NCBI GenBank assembly: GCA_035726825.1
Contig: JALNTX010000001.1
Location: 62,001-126,000, forward strand
DNA length: 64,000 nucleotides
Reading direction: 5' to 3'
Source of the DNA: Pseudocitrobacter sp913778145
GTDB taxonomy: Bacteria; Pseudomonadota; Gammaproteobacteria; Enterobacterales; Enterobacteriaceae
Shown here: positions 33,668 to 41,736 of the stretch, one piece after another
Layout: every line of letters begins with the position of its first letter
Position numbering within the stretch: position 1 is the first letter of the stretch
Translations under genes and position numbers: made by a program
The notes under the pieces: generated by a model
The model's input: only the letters and a program-made list of their open reading frames with translations
Databases searched by the model: none
Told to the model about the DNA's origin: nothing

Positions 33668-34738
33668 TCACAAACTTTGTTCCCAGCCAATCCTCTTCAA
33701 GATTCGCCTTAACGTCGCTTCAAACTCATTCATATTGATGTTATCAATATCTCTTCCAACCACAATATTCTCCGCAATATCCTGCATCGTCGGCCAGCGT
33801 GTTTTATAATCCGCGTAAATGGCAATCGCGGGAGTATTATAAGCACTTGCCATATGCAGTATTGATGTATCCGGTGTGATAGCCAGAAGAGCGTCTTTAA
33901 TAATGGTCGCCGAGCGCATCAGTGAAGGCGGAAATGGTAATCGATAAACATTCGAACACGCTTGAGTGAGTTTTTCCGCACTCTCCTCCCCTTTTGGGCC
34001 GTGCACGATGATAATCGGTATATCACATTCATGCTGAATTATCGCAATCAGATTCTGCGCAACAGAAACTGAAAACGTTCTTGCTGCGATACTCCCCTCT
34101 AAATTGAGGGCGATATAACGCCCTAACTTCGCTGTTTCGCCACGAACTTCCTTTTTCACCTCCTGGCTTAGTGGAAATTCATATCTCGCCGCGACTGATG
34201 GAAAGCCGGCCTCTCTCATTAGGGTTGCCCATGTCATGGTCACTGGCGCGCGAAGGTGCTGATCCATCCTGGAGGGTATCTTGCAGACAGGGGAGTAACA
34301 TTTCTGTGATAACCCCACGACCTGAAAATTGGTTATAGCTCTCAGCGTGCCGACAAAAGTCATCGTTTTAAGATTCTTTTTACGCATGGCCTCGATGCAG
34401 AGATCGGGTGTGCCATATTGTTTTTTTATTGTATTTGCGACCTTTTTAATTTCATCAATAGTGGCATAGTCCTGCATCGTCATACTCATCACAGTTAATT
34501 GGGTTTGCTGTAATGTTAAAGCGTCAAAAACAGGTTTATTAAGCGTGGAGCAAACGATTAACAGATGTTCTATCGCATGTTGTTCAAGCGCGCGAATAAG
34601 TGGGTAGGTCGCCATCGCATCGCCGATCTGATCGGGAATATGGATAACGACAAATTTGATATCATCAATATGAATGTTTTGGGCGTTATAATCATAATAA
34701 TTAAATATGGAATTTCTGGCTATCGTGAGTAATGGCAT
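33668..34738 (-). CDS. Family 9 glycosyltransferase (heptosyltransferase-like)
   Basis: A 356-residue cytoplasmic GT-B protein. The start FVVIHIPDQIGDAMATYPLI is the ADP-heptose:LPS heptosyltransferase fold entry, YIALNLEGS marks the second Rossmann domain, and LLAITPDTSILHMASAYNTP with its conserved Asp-Thr/Ser-H-A is the nucleotide-sugar site. Acceptor and donor are unknown. The coding sequence is noticeably AT-richer than neighbours and sits between tRNA-Asn copy 2 and shiA, suggesting horizontal acquisition. No other LPS genes are adjacent. Confidence 0.85.
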   Translation of the reverse strand: MPLLTIARNSIFNYYDYNAQNIHIDDIKFVVIHIPDQIGDAMATYPLIRALEQHAIEHLLIVCSTLNKPVFDALTLQQTQLTVMSMTMQDYATIDEIKKVANTIKKQYGTPDLCIEAMRKKNLKTMTFVGTLRAITNFQVVGLSQKCYSPVCKIPSRMDQHLRAPVTMTWATLMREAGFPSVAARYEFPLSQEVKKEVRGETAKLGRYIALNLEGSIAARTFSVSVAQNLIAIIQHECDIPIIIVHGPKGEESAEKLTQACSNVYRLPFPPSLMRSATIIKDALLAITPDTSILHMASAYNTPAIAIYADYKTRWPTMQDIAENIVVGRDIDNINMNEFEATLRRILKRIGWEQSL

Positions 34739-35030
34739 TGAATCGCGACAACTCCCTGTCGATTAAAATATTAAATTTGCCGCAGTCTATCAGATCCTTT
34801 CGTCATCGACGCCATACTGTCAGTCATCGTTCTGTGACCGATGTTGAAAAGTTAGATAATTTCACTCGTCAATTAAGTGTATCATTCTCGTTACAGCAAA
34901 ATTCAGCACATAAAACCATTTCCATGGCGCGTCTGTCGCGGTAGTCTCATAAGCACCAGTTATGAACTGGCGCAATGTGTACAATTTTATTTACGAATAT
35001 AAGAAAAAAAACGGTACAGACAGGATAACT

Positions 35031-36344
35031 ATGGATTCCACCCTCACCTCCACGCGTCTTCAGGAGAAAACGCCTTCACTCAGCCGCGCCCGTCGCGCCG
35101 CGCTCGGCAGCTTCGCCGGTGCTGTGGTCGACTGGTACGATTTTCTGCTTTATGGCATTACTGCGGCGTTAGTCTTTAACCGCGAGTTTTTTCCACAGGT
35201 GAGCCCCGCGATGGGCACGCTGGCCGCATTCGCGACCTTCGGCGTTGGCTTCCTGTTTCGCCCTTTAGGCGGGGTAATCTTCGGTCACTTCGGCGATCGT
35301 CTTGGGCGTAAACGTATGCTGATGCTGACCGTCTGGATGATGGGCATCGCGACGGCGTTGATCGGCCTGCTTCCTTCCTTTGCCTCGGCGGGATGGTGGG
35401 CGCCCGCCTTGCTGGTCACGTTGCGAGCCATTCAGGGATTTGCCGTCGGCGGCGAATGGGGCGGCGCGGCACTGCTCTCGGTAGAGAGCGCGCCAGAAAA
35501 TAAAAAAGCGTTCTATAGCAGCGGCGTGCAGGTGGGTTATGGCGTGGGCCTGCTGCTCTCCACCGGGCTGGTTTCGCTTATCAGCATGCTCACCACTGAC
35601 GAACAGTTTCTGCGCTGGGGCTGGCGCATTCCCTTCCTGTTTAGTGTTGTACTGGTACTTGGTGCGTTATGGGTTCGTAACGGAATGGAAGAGTCCGAGG
35701 AGTTCGAACAGCAGCAGCAAACGCAGCCGGTAAGGCAACGCCTACCGGTAATGGAAGCCCTGCTGCGTCACCCTGGCGCTTTCCTGAAGATTATCGGTTT
35801 ACGCCTGTGCGAGCTGCTGACCATGTATATCGTCACCGCCTTCGCACTCAACTACTCGACGCAGAATCTTGGGCTACCCCGCGAGCTGTTCCTTAACATT
35901 GGCCTGCTGGTCGGGGGCGTGAGCTGCCTGACTATCCCCCTCTTTGCCTGGCTTGCCGATCGCTTTGGCCGACGCCGCGTCTACATTATTGGCGCATTAA
36001 CCGGCACAATTAGCGCCTTCCCGTTCTTTATGGCGCTGGAAGCGCAATCCCTTTTCTGGATAGTGTTCTTCGCCATCATGCTGGCTAACGTCGCGCATGA
36101 CATGGTGGTATGCGTTCAGCAGCCAATGTTCACCGGGATGTTTGGCGCAGGCTATCGCTACAGCGGCGCAGGTGTCGGTTATCAGGTCGCAAGCGTTGTT
36201 GGTGGAGGATTCACACCGTTCATCGCCGCAGCGCTGGTCACCTTCTCGGGTGGCGATTGGCACAGCGTGGCCATTTATCTGCTGGCTGGCTGCCTGATAT
36301 CCGCAGCCACTGCTCTGCTGATGAAGGATAAGCCGCAGGCCTGA
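35031..36344 (+). CDS. shiA: Shikimate:proton symporter ShiA
   Basis: A 437-residue MFS metabolite:H+ symporter that imports shikimate for aromatic amino-acid and siderophore synthesis. Start at 35031 (MDSTLTSTRLQEK) matches E. coli ShiA; AGGA lies 6 nt upstream, and the frame extends 23 codons upstream without support. Signature loops are FGHFGDRLGRKRMLML between TM2 and TM3 and FAWLADRFGRRRVYII in the second half. In E. coli its mRNA is activated by RyhB through the long leader; an untranslated leader is plausible here. Confidence 0.95.
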   Translation: MDSTLTSTRLQEKTPSLSRARRAALGSFAGAVVDWYDFLLYGITAALVFNREFFPQVSPAMGTLAAFATFGVGFLFRPLGGVIFGHFGDRLGRKRMLMLTVWMMGIATALIGLLPSFASAGWWAPALLVTLRAIQGFAVGGEWGGAALLSVESAPENKKAFYSSGVQVGYGVGLLLSTGLVSLISMLTTDEQFLRWGWRIPFLFSVVLVLGALWVRNGMEESEEFEQQQQTQPVRQRLPVMEALLRHPGAFLKIIGLRLCELLTMYIVTAFALNYSTQNLGLPRELFLNIGLLVGGVSCLTIPLFAWLADRFGRRRVYIIGALTGTISAFPFFMALEAQSLFWIVFFAIMLANVAHDMVVCVQQPMFTGMFGAGYRYSGAGVGYQVASVVGGGFTPFIAAALVTFSGGDWHSVAIYLLAGCLISAATALLMKDKPQA

Positions 36345-36458
36345 GCATCTTGCCTAAAGGTTAATCAGTTGTGACAAAGGCGTCGTCTGACGCTTTTGTT
36401 TCATCTGAGGCTGACATACTATCGAAAAACGCCGCAGACCTGACACAAGGAGCGAAGG

Positions 36459-37907
36459 ATGAATACTACGAGCGCAAGCCTGACGCCTGAACAAGCCCTG
36501 GAAAAACTTCAGGCACTGTATGACCAGTCGGTCACAGCCCTGCGTAATGCCATTTCCGTGTACATTGACAATCATTCGCTGCCTGATGCCAAAGCACGCG
36601 CCGACGGGCTTTTTGTCTATCCTCAGCTTTCGGTTTCATGGAGTGGAAACGCCCACAAGGCGCAGAAAACGCGCGCCTTTGGCCGCTTTACCCACTCCGG
36701 GTGTTACACCACGACCATCACGCACCCCACGTTGTTCCGTCCTTACCTGCTGGAACAGCTCACGTTGCTGCATGAAGATTATAATGCACACATTGAGGTG
36801 GGCCTGTCGCAGCATGAGATCCCTTATCCGTACGTAATCGACGGTTTAATGCTCGACCGTTCCATGAGCGCTGACCTGACGCGCTTTTTCCCCACGACTG
36901 AACTGGCTCAGATTGGTGATGAAACGGCGGATGGCATTTTCCATCCCACCGAGTTTTATCCGCTTTCGCACTTTGACGCGCGCCGGGTGGACTTTTCGCT
37001 TGCTCGCCTGCGTCACTACACCGGCACGCCGGTAGAACATTTCCAGCCTTTTGTGTTGTTCACCAACTACACCCGTTATGTGGATGAATTTGTCCGCTGG
37101 GGCTGCAGCCAGATTCTCGACCCGGATAGCCCGTACATTGCGCTTTCCTGCGCCGGAGGGATTTGGATCACCGCGGAAACGGAAGCGCCTGAACAGGCTA
37201 TTTCCGATTTAGCCTGGAAAAAGCATCAGATGCCCGCCTGGCACCTCATCACTAAAGATGGGCAGGGGATAACGCTGATTAATATTGGCGTAGGCCCGTC
37301 GAACGCCAAAAACATTTGTGACCACCTGGCGGTGCTGCGCCCGGATGTCTGGCTGATGATCGGCCACTGCGGCGGCCTGCGCGAAAGCCAGACCATTGGC
37401 GACTACGTTCTGGCTCATGCCTATCTGCGTGACGACCACGTGCTGGATGCGGTGCTACCGCCTGATATTCCCATCCCAAGCATTGCCGAGGTGCAACGCG
37501 CCCTCTATGACGCCACCAAACAGGTCAGCGGTATGCCAGGCGAAGAGGTTAAACAACGTCTGCGCACCGGCACCGTGGTGACGACGGACGACAGGAATTG
37601 GGAACTGCGCTACTCGGCTTCCGCGCTGCGATTTAACCTCAGCCGCGCCGTGGCGATTGATATGGAAAGCGCCACCATCGCCGCCCAGGGTTATCGCTTC
37701 CGCGTACCTTACGGCACCCTGTTGTGCGTCTCCGACAAACCGCTGCATGGCGAAATTAAACTGCCGGGCCAGGCAAACCGTTTCTATGAGGGGGCGATTT
37801 CCGAGCACCTGCAGATTGGCATTCGCGCAATTGACCTGCTGCGTGCCGAAGGTGATAAGCTGCATTCGCGTAAGCTACGCACCTTTAACGAACCGCCATT
37901 CCGGTGA
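36459..37907 (+). CDS. amn: AMP nucleosidase Amn
   Basis: Hydrolyses AMP to adenine and ribose 5-phosphate, helping to adjust adenylate pools. At 482 residues it is close to E. coli Amn (484 aa). The N-terminal regulatory domain covers about residues 1-170. The catalytic phosphorylase-fold domain contains LINIGVGPSNAKNICDHLAV, MIGHCGGLRES and AIDMESATIAAQGYRFRVPYG, with the conserved Glu-Ser. AGGAGCGAAGG precedes ATG. Transcribed alone, with a terminator just after. Confidence 0.96.
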   Translation: MNTTSASLTPEQALEKLQALYDQSVTALRNAISVYIDNHSLPDAKARADGLFVYPQLSVSWSGNAHKAQKTRAFGRFTHSGCYTTTITHPTLFRPYLLEQLTLLHEDYNAHIEVGLSQHEIPYPYVIDGLMLDRSMSADLTRFFPTTELAQIGDETADGIFHPTEFYPLSHFDARRVDFSLARLRHYTGTPVEHFQPFVLFTNYTRYVDEFVRWGCSQILDPDSPYIALSCAGGIWITAETEAPEQAISDLAWKKHQMPAWHLITKDGQGITLINIGVGPSNAKNICDHLAVLRPDVWLMIGHCGGLRESQTIGDYVLAHAYLRDDHVLDAVLPPDIPIPSIAEVQRALYDATKQVSGMPGEEVKQRLRTGTVVTTDDRNWELRYSASALRFNLSRAVAIDMESATIAAQGYRFRVPYGTLLCVSDKPLHGEIKLPGQANRFYEGAISEHLQIGIRAIDLLRAEGDKLHSRKLRTFNEPPFR

Positions 37908-37917
37908 TAAGACGACA

Positions 37918-37944
37918 AACGGGCCGCAATGGCCCGTTTTTTTT
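37918..37944 (+). terminator. Intrinsic terminator after amn
   Basis: ACGGGCC-GCAAT-GGCCCGT stem-loop followed by eight T residues, starting 10 bp after the stop codon. Confidence 0.92.
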
Positions 37945-38059
37945 GGAATCTCACTCGCAACGCCTGCGCCCTTTTTCTGCAAAACATCGAATTCTCTGAA
38001 CCACCATTCCACACTTCACTTTTGATTGATGCCTTCCTGGTTACATCGTTGCATACTGC

Positions 38060-38083
38060 CAATATAGCATTGCACCTATATTG
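38060..38083. promoter_or_regulatory. Inverted-repeat operator of the toxin-antitoxin pair
   Basis: CAATATAG and CTATATTG form a perfect 8-bp inverted repeat with an 8-bp spacer, and a third half-site CCTATATT follows at about 38090. It lies 30-50 bp upstream of the toxin start, over the likely promoter, as expected for autorepression by a HigA-type antitoxin. Confidence 0.65.
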
Positions 38084-38112
38084 CTTTTGACCTATATTCT
38101 TCGGGAGGCTGT

Positions 38113-38505
38113 GTGTGGTTAATTAAAACAACGGATACGTTCGATCGCTGGTTTATCTCGCTGGGCGACACTGACCGTGCCAGCGTACTCGCTGGCATGA
38201 TGGTGCTGAGAGTGAAAGGCCCAATGTTACCTCGCCCATGGGCTGATACACTTAAAGGTTCCTGCTATCGCAACATGAAGGAACTTCGTATTCAAAGCCA
38301 GGGAGATCCCATCCGCGCCTTTTTCGCCTTCGACCCGCATCGCTCGGCCATTCTGCTTTGCGCAGGTAAGAAAACGGGTAATGACAAACAATTCTATGAT
38401 GAGATGCTTCCGATCGCCGAACGAGAATATAAGCACCATCTGACAAAGCTTAACGATGAGGAAAATCAACATGGGCAGAACGCTGGAACAACTGCTAAAG
38501 GATGA
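38113..38505 (+). CDS. HigB/RelE-type (Gp49-like) toxin
   Basis: A 130-residue protein of the phage-derived Gp49/HigB branch of the RelE superfamily, expected to cleave mRNA on the ribosome. Diagnostic segments are ADTLKGSCYRNMKELRIQSQ and PIRAFFAFDPHRSAILLCAG followed by GKKTGNDKQFYDEMLPIAER. Toxin-before-antitoxin order fits higBA. GTG at 38113 follows GGGAGG by 4 nt. Its last 35 bp overlap the antitoxin gene. Catalysis is a family inference. Confidence 0.87.
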   Translation: MWLIKTTDTFDRWFISLGDTDRASVLAGMMVLRVKGPMLPRPWADTLKGSCYRNMKELRIQSQGDPIRAFFAFDPHRSAILLCAGKKTGNDKQFYDEMLPIAEREYKHHLTKLNDEENQHGQNAGTTAKG

Positions 38506-38773
38506 AAAAACCGAAGTAGTTCAACAGGCTGAAGCAATGGCAGAAGAGATGTTGCTTAATATCCATCTGGCGGAATTGCGAGAAAAGGTCAAGAAGACGC
38601 AGATGGAGATCGCTGAAACATTGGGTGTAAAGCAGCCGACAATCGCAGGAATGGAAAAACCAGGGCGAGATCTAAAGCTTTCTACGCTTAAGCGCTATGT
38701 AGAAGCCGCCGGCGGGAAATTACGCCTGGATGTTGAGCTCCCCGATGGCTCTCATTACGGTTTTGCCCTGTAA
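38471..38773 (+). CDS. XRE-family antitoxin HigA-like
   Basis: A 100-residue DNA-binding antitoxin. The HTH is in TQMEIAETLGVKQPTIAGME, typical of XRE/Cro proteins, followed by DLKLSTLKRYVEAAGGKLRL, a conserved HigA-type C-terminal half. ATG at 38471 (MGRTLEQLL) has GAGG 9 nt upstream; an in-frame start five codons earlier is less likely. Overlap with the toxin gene implies translational coupling. It should bind the upstream inverted repeat and neutralise the toxin. Confidence 0.87.
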   Translation: MGRTLEQLLKDEKTEVVQQAEAMAEEMLLNIHLAELREKVKKTQMEIAETLGVKQPTIAGMEKPGRDLKLSTLKRYVEAAGGKLRLDVELPDGSHYGFAL

Positions 38774-38783
38774 ACGCTGAAAA

Positions 38784-38815
38784 GCAAAAAGCCCGCTAAA
38801 AAGCGGGCTTTTTTA
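38784..38815. terminator. Bidirectional terminator between antitoxin gene and tRNA-Asn copy 3
   Basis: GCCCGCT-AAAA-AGCGGGC flanked by A-run on the left and T-run on the right, so it can end the antitoxin transcript from the left and the minus-strand tRNA transcript from the right. Confidence 0.88.
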
Positions 38816-38819
38816 AATT

Positions 38820-38895
38820 TGGCTCCTCTGACTGGACTCGAACCAGTGACATACGGATTAACAGTCCGCCGTTCTACCGACTGAACTACAGAGGA
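38820..38895 (-). tRNA. tRNA-Asn (anticodon GUU), copy 3
   Basis: Exact reverse complement of copies 1, 2 and 4 over 76 nt including CCA. It is the only inverted copy and, with copy 4, makes an inverted repeat around yeeO. Confidence 0.98.
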
Positions 38896-38913
38896 ATCGT
38901 GTGAACGGGGCGA

Positions 38914-38942
38914 ATATTAACGGGGTGCCCCGGGGTTGTCAA
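38914..38942 (-). promoter_or_regulatory. Sigma-70 promoter of tRNA-Asn copy 3
   Basis: On the minus strand TTGACA (38937-38942) and TAATAT (38914-38919) with a 17-bp spacer, upstream of the tRNA by 18 bp. Confidence 0.85.
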
Positions 38943-39034
38943 AGCCTGTTTTCACAAAAAAATACCGTTTGCTGTTTTATTCCACACTTCGGTTAAAAAT
39001 CATCGGTTTCTGACGATTTTCACAGCAGTAACCC

Positions 39035-40459
39035 TTACTCAGGTTTCACGCGTGGGTATTTCCACAGCCAGCGGCCACTGACCAGCCGCCAGTAGAACAG
39101 CGCGCCGCGTACCGTCCAGTCGAGGAACATCCCTAACCACACACCGACAACGCCCATACCGAGCACAATACCTAACGTATAACCCGCCACCACACGACAG
39201 CCCCACATCCCCAGCATTGATACCCACATCGCAAAGCGTACGTCACGTGCGCCTTTAAATCCTGAAGGGAGAACCCAGGAAGCGGCCCAGATCGGCATAA
39301 ATGCTGCGTTCAGCCACAGCAGCACTTTCACCACTTCTTTTACATCCTGCTCCTGGGTATAGAACGACGCGAACAGACCCGCAAACGGCGCGGTACCCCA
39401 GGCAATTGCCGTCAGTACGATGGTCGACATCCAGAAGACATGGCGCAGCTGGCGTTCCGCCTGACCAATCTGACCGGTACCCAATCGTTTACCTGTGATA
39501 ATGGTCGAGGCCGAACCCAGCGCGTTACCAGGCAAGTTAATCAGTGCCGCCACCGAAAAGGCAATAAAGTTACCCGCGATAACGTTAGTTCCCATTCCGG
39601 CAACAAACATTTGGGTAAGCAATTTCCCGCCGTTAAACAGCACCGACTCAATGCTCGCCGGAATACCAATTCCCATCACTTCCCAGATAATGGCGAAATT
39701 CAGCGGCTTCAAATAGCTTTTCAGCGGAATGCGCAACGCCGGGTTAAAGCCTATCATCAGTACCCAGATAATCGCCGCCGCGCCGATATAGCGCGAAATG
39801 GTTAATCCCAGCCCCGCGCCTGCGAAGCCCATCCCCTGCCAGGAGAACGCCCCGTAAATGAGGATACTACTGATGATAATGTTGAGGATGTTCATCCCGC
39901 CGTTGATCATCAACGGGATTTTCGTGTTCCCTGCGCCACGCAGCGCGCCGCTGCCAATCAATGCAATCGCCGCCGCGGGATAACTCAGCACCGTCAGTTC
40001 AAGGTAGGTTAAGGCCAGCCCCTTCACTTCGGGTGTTGCTTCGCCCGCGACAATATTAATAATTTCACTGCCGAAATAGTGGATGACCGCCGCCAGCACA
40101 ATGGCAAACAAGGTCATAATCACCAGCGACTGTCGTGCTGCCGCCCTCGCCCGTCGTCGGTCACGTTTACCGAGGCTAAAAGCCACCACCACTGTTGTCC
40201 CGAGATCGATAGCGGCGAAGAATGCCATGATCACCATGTTGAAACTGTCGGCGAGACCGACTCCCGCCATCGCTTCTTTTCCCAGCCAGCTGACGAGGAA
40301 GGTGCTCAATACCCCCATCAGCAGGACGCAGGTATTCTCCAGAAAAATAGGTACAGCAAGGGGGGTGATTTCACGCCAGAAGAGAACTCGATAGCTTTTG
40401 CGTTTTTTATACCAGGGCGTGCGTGCGACGGCCTGACGGAGCGCGGTGGTGACGTTCAA
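39035..40459 (-). CDS. yeeO: MATE-family flavin exporter YeeO
   Basis: A 474-residue 12-helix multidrug and toxin extrusion family protein. It aligns from MNVTTALRQAVARTPWYKKR through the C-terminal GRWLWKYPR with E. coli YeeO, which exports FMN and FAD and confers some drug and dipeptide efflux. The conserved MATE loops PLAVPIFLENTCVLLMGVLS and GSGALRGAGNTKIPL are present. The E. coli annotation has a longer N-terminus; here no frame supports an extension. It lies between oppositely oriented tRNA-Asn genes. Confidence 0.93.
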   Translation of the reverse strand: MNVTTALRQAVARTPWYKKRKSYRVLFWREITPLAVPIFLENTCVLLMGVLSTFLVSWLGKEAMAGVGLADSFNMVIMAFFAAIDLGTTVVVAFSLGKRDRRRARAAARQSLVIMTLFAIVLAAVIHYFGSEIINIVAGEATPEVKGLALTYLELTVLSYPAAAIALIGSGALRGAGNTKIPLMINGGMNILNIIISSILIYGAFSWQGMGFAGAGLGLTISRYIGAAAIIWVLMIGFNPALRIPLKSYLKPLNFAIIWEVMGIGIPASIESVLFNGGKLLTQMFVAGMGTNVIAGNFIAFSVAALINLPGNALGSASTIITGKRLGTGQIGQAERQLRHVFWMSTIVLTAIAWGTAPFAGLFASFYTQEQDVKEVVKVLLWLNAAFMPIWAASWVLPSGFKGARDVRFAMWVSMLGMWGCRVVAGYTLGIVLGMGVVGVWLGMFLDWTVRGALFYWRLVSGRWLWKYPRVKPE

Positions 40460-40608
40460 AGTGGACCTTAGTGAGAAAGTTGAAACTCCATTTCAAATGA
40501 TGAGGGAGAAACCCGAATCCTGCAAAACATTTTTCCTTAATATTTGTCGGTAATTACAACAAATTGTTGACGGAATCGGCAATCAGCATGAACAGCCAAA
40601 ATTCGTGT

Positions 40609-40636
40609 TTGACAAAATTTTTTTCGCCGCTAATAT
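40609..40636 (+). promoter_or_regulatory. Sigma-70 promoter of tRNA-Asn copy 4
   Basis: TTGACA (40609-40614) and TAATAT (40631-40636) with a 16-bp spacer, 16 bp upstream of the tRNA. Confidence 0.85.
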
Positions 40637-40652
40637 GTGCCTCCACAACGAT

Positions 40653-40728
40653 TCCTCTGTAGTTCAGTCGGTAGAACGGCGGACTGTTAATCCGTATGTC
40701 ACTGGTTCGAGTCCAGTCAGAGGAGCCA
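40653..40728 (+). tRNA. tRNA-Asn (anticodon GUU), copy 4, island attachment site
   Basis: Seventy-six nucleotides identical to the other copies. The gene remains whole because the island duplicates its last 16 bases at the far end. Unlike copies 1-3, the usual AAATTTAGAAAAGCCCGC terminator does not follow it; a different hairpin does. Confidence 0.98.
40713..40728 (+). repeat. Left attachment repeat (attL)
   Basis: CCAGTCAGAGGAGCCA, the last 16 bases of tRNA-Asn copy 4, repeated exactly at 47783-47798. Confidence 0.9.
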
Positions 40729-40776
40729 GATTTTAGTTTTGAGACATCTCTATGAGCCTCAAGATTGCTAAAAACA

Positions 40777-40815
40777 AAAAGCCCGGCTGTCTCGGAAGAG
40801 ATCGCCGGGCTTTTT
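40777..40815 (+). terminator. Replacement terminator downstream of tRNA-Asn copy 4
   Basis: GCCCGGC and GCCGGGC enclose an inner TCTC-GGAA-GAGA stem, flanked by A5 and T5 runs. It is inside the island and differs from the terminator of the other tRNA-Asn copies, so it appears to have been supplied by the incoming element. Confidence 0.85.
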
Positions 40816-41532
40816 AATATCCATAGTTTTGCGAGCTTGATCGGGAATCTCACGGTTCGGTGAGCAAATGAAGCCTATCTCAATGAATGAAGATCCTCGC
40901 TCATAAATTTCATTTTTTACTGAGATATTCGGAAAAATATCCGATGTTTTTATCACATGGCCGCACATCTAAATTTTCCTAAGTAACATTTACTCTTAAC
41001 CGAACGGTTGCAAGAGTGAATGCATAGTCTGACCAAACGGCTAATGATGCACATTCACCATGTAAATATTTGCGATTATTTTAATAAACTCCAAGATTAA
41101 CACCGGAGCTTACCCATCAGCTGTGGGATTAACTCCCCGCTAGGTTAATACCTCCCACAATAATATCTTTTCCACCAAGAGGAACCTAAAGAAATGGAAA
41201 ATTGGATGATAGCATCAATACCATATGCCAAACACGTAAAAATAAGAGTGGGGATAGATAAATAAAATACAACAAACCAATGAATATCATTAAGTTTAAT
41301 TTGCATCATGAATATGACGGGCTAACTCTATACCGTTCGGAAAAATATTTTGACAACGTAGTATTCTCATTGATGTCAGTCAAAAAAGGATATACAAAAA
41401 AAGTGTATTTCATTCCAAACGATAATCATGCTCATTTTTCATCTAAGCTCATGCCTTACGGATCATTTAAGCCTTCGTCTTAATGATATATTTCGTAAGA
41501 TAAGTCTTATCTATATCTGGAGTGGGGTTAAT
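40816..41532. other. AT-rich island left arm without a convincing gene
   Basis: About 700 bp of low-GC DNA. A 67-codon open frame at 41280-41483 (MNIIKFNLHHEYDGLTLYRS...) has no good ribosome site and matches nothing I know; it could be a remnant. An integrase would normally lie next to attL, but no tyrosine recombinase motif (R...HxLR...Y) is seen on either strand. Confidence 0.5.
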
Positions 41533-41736
41533 ATGCTCTTACAAGGATTGCATTTTACGCGTTCAATGGACGATATAGTAATTTTGCCGCGCATCAGTCT
41601 GGTCTGGCACCGCGCCTTACCCTGCCACCATCAGGTTAGCCAGCTTGAATCCACCACCGTTTACGAAAAGCAGCGTTTATTCGTCAGGACAAAAACACTT
41701 CCCAAACATATTCTGGAATGGGGGGAGTTACTGTGA
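41533..41736 (+). CDS. Small unrecognised protein upstream of the effector operon
   Basis: A 67-residue open frame from ATG 41533 with GGAG about 11 nt upstream, ending MVYEKQ-like STTVYEKQRLFVRTKTLPKH then ILEWGELL. Its stop overlaps the GTG start of the next gene (GTGA), suggesting it is the last part of an operon and translationally coupled. It may be the surviving 3' end of a longer chaperone/adaptor gene, since DUF2169-type genes commonly occupy this position in PAAR-like effector loci. I cannot confirm the family. Confidence 0.45.
   Translation: MLLQGLHFTRSMDDIVILPRISLVWHRALPCHHQVSQLESTTVYEKQRLFVRTKTLPKHILEWGELL

Noticed and set aside
34732..34944. 70-codon frame between the glycosyltransferase gene and shiA
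   Set aside because: No start signal and no recognisable sequence; treated as leader DNA.
40554..40968. Minus-strand frames across tRNA-Asn copy 4 and the island left end
   Set aside because: The peptides containing SSDWTRTSDIRI are the familiar antisense translation of tRNA genes, not proteins.
40729..41532. Search for an integrase next to the left attachment site
   Set aside because: No frame of suitable length or tyrosine-recombinase motif on either strand; the element appears to lack its own integrase.
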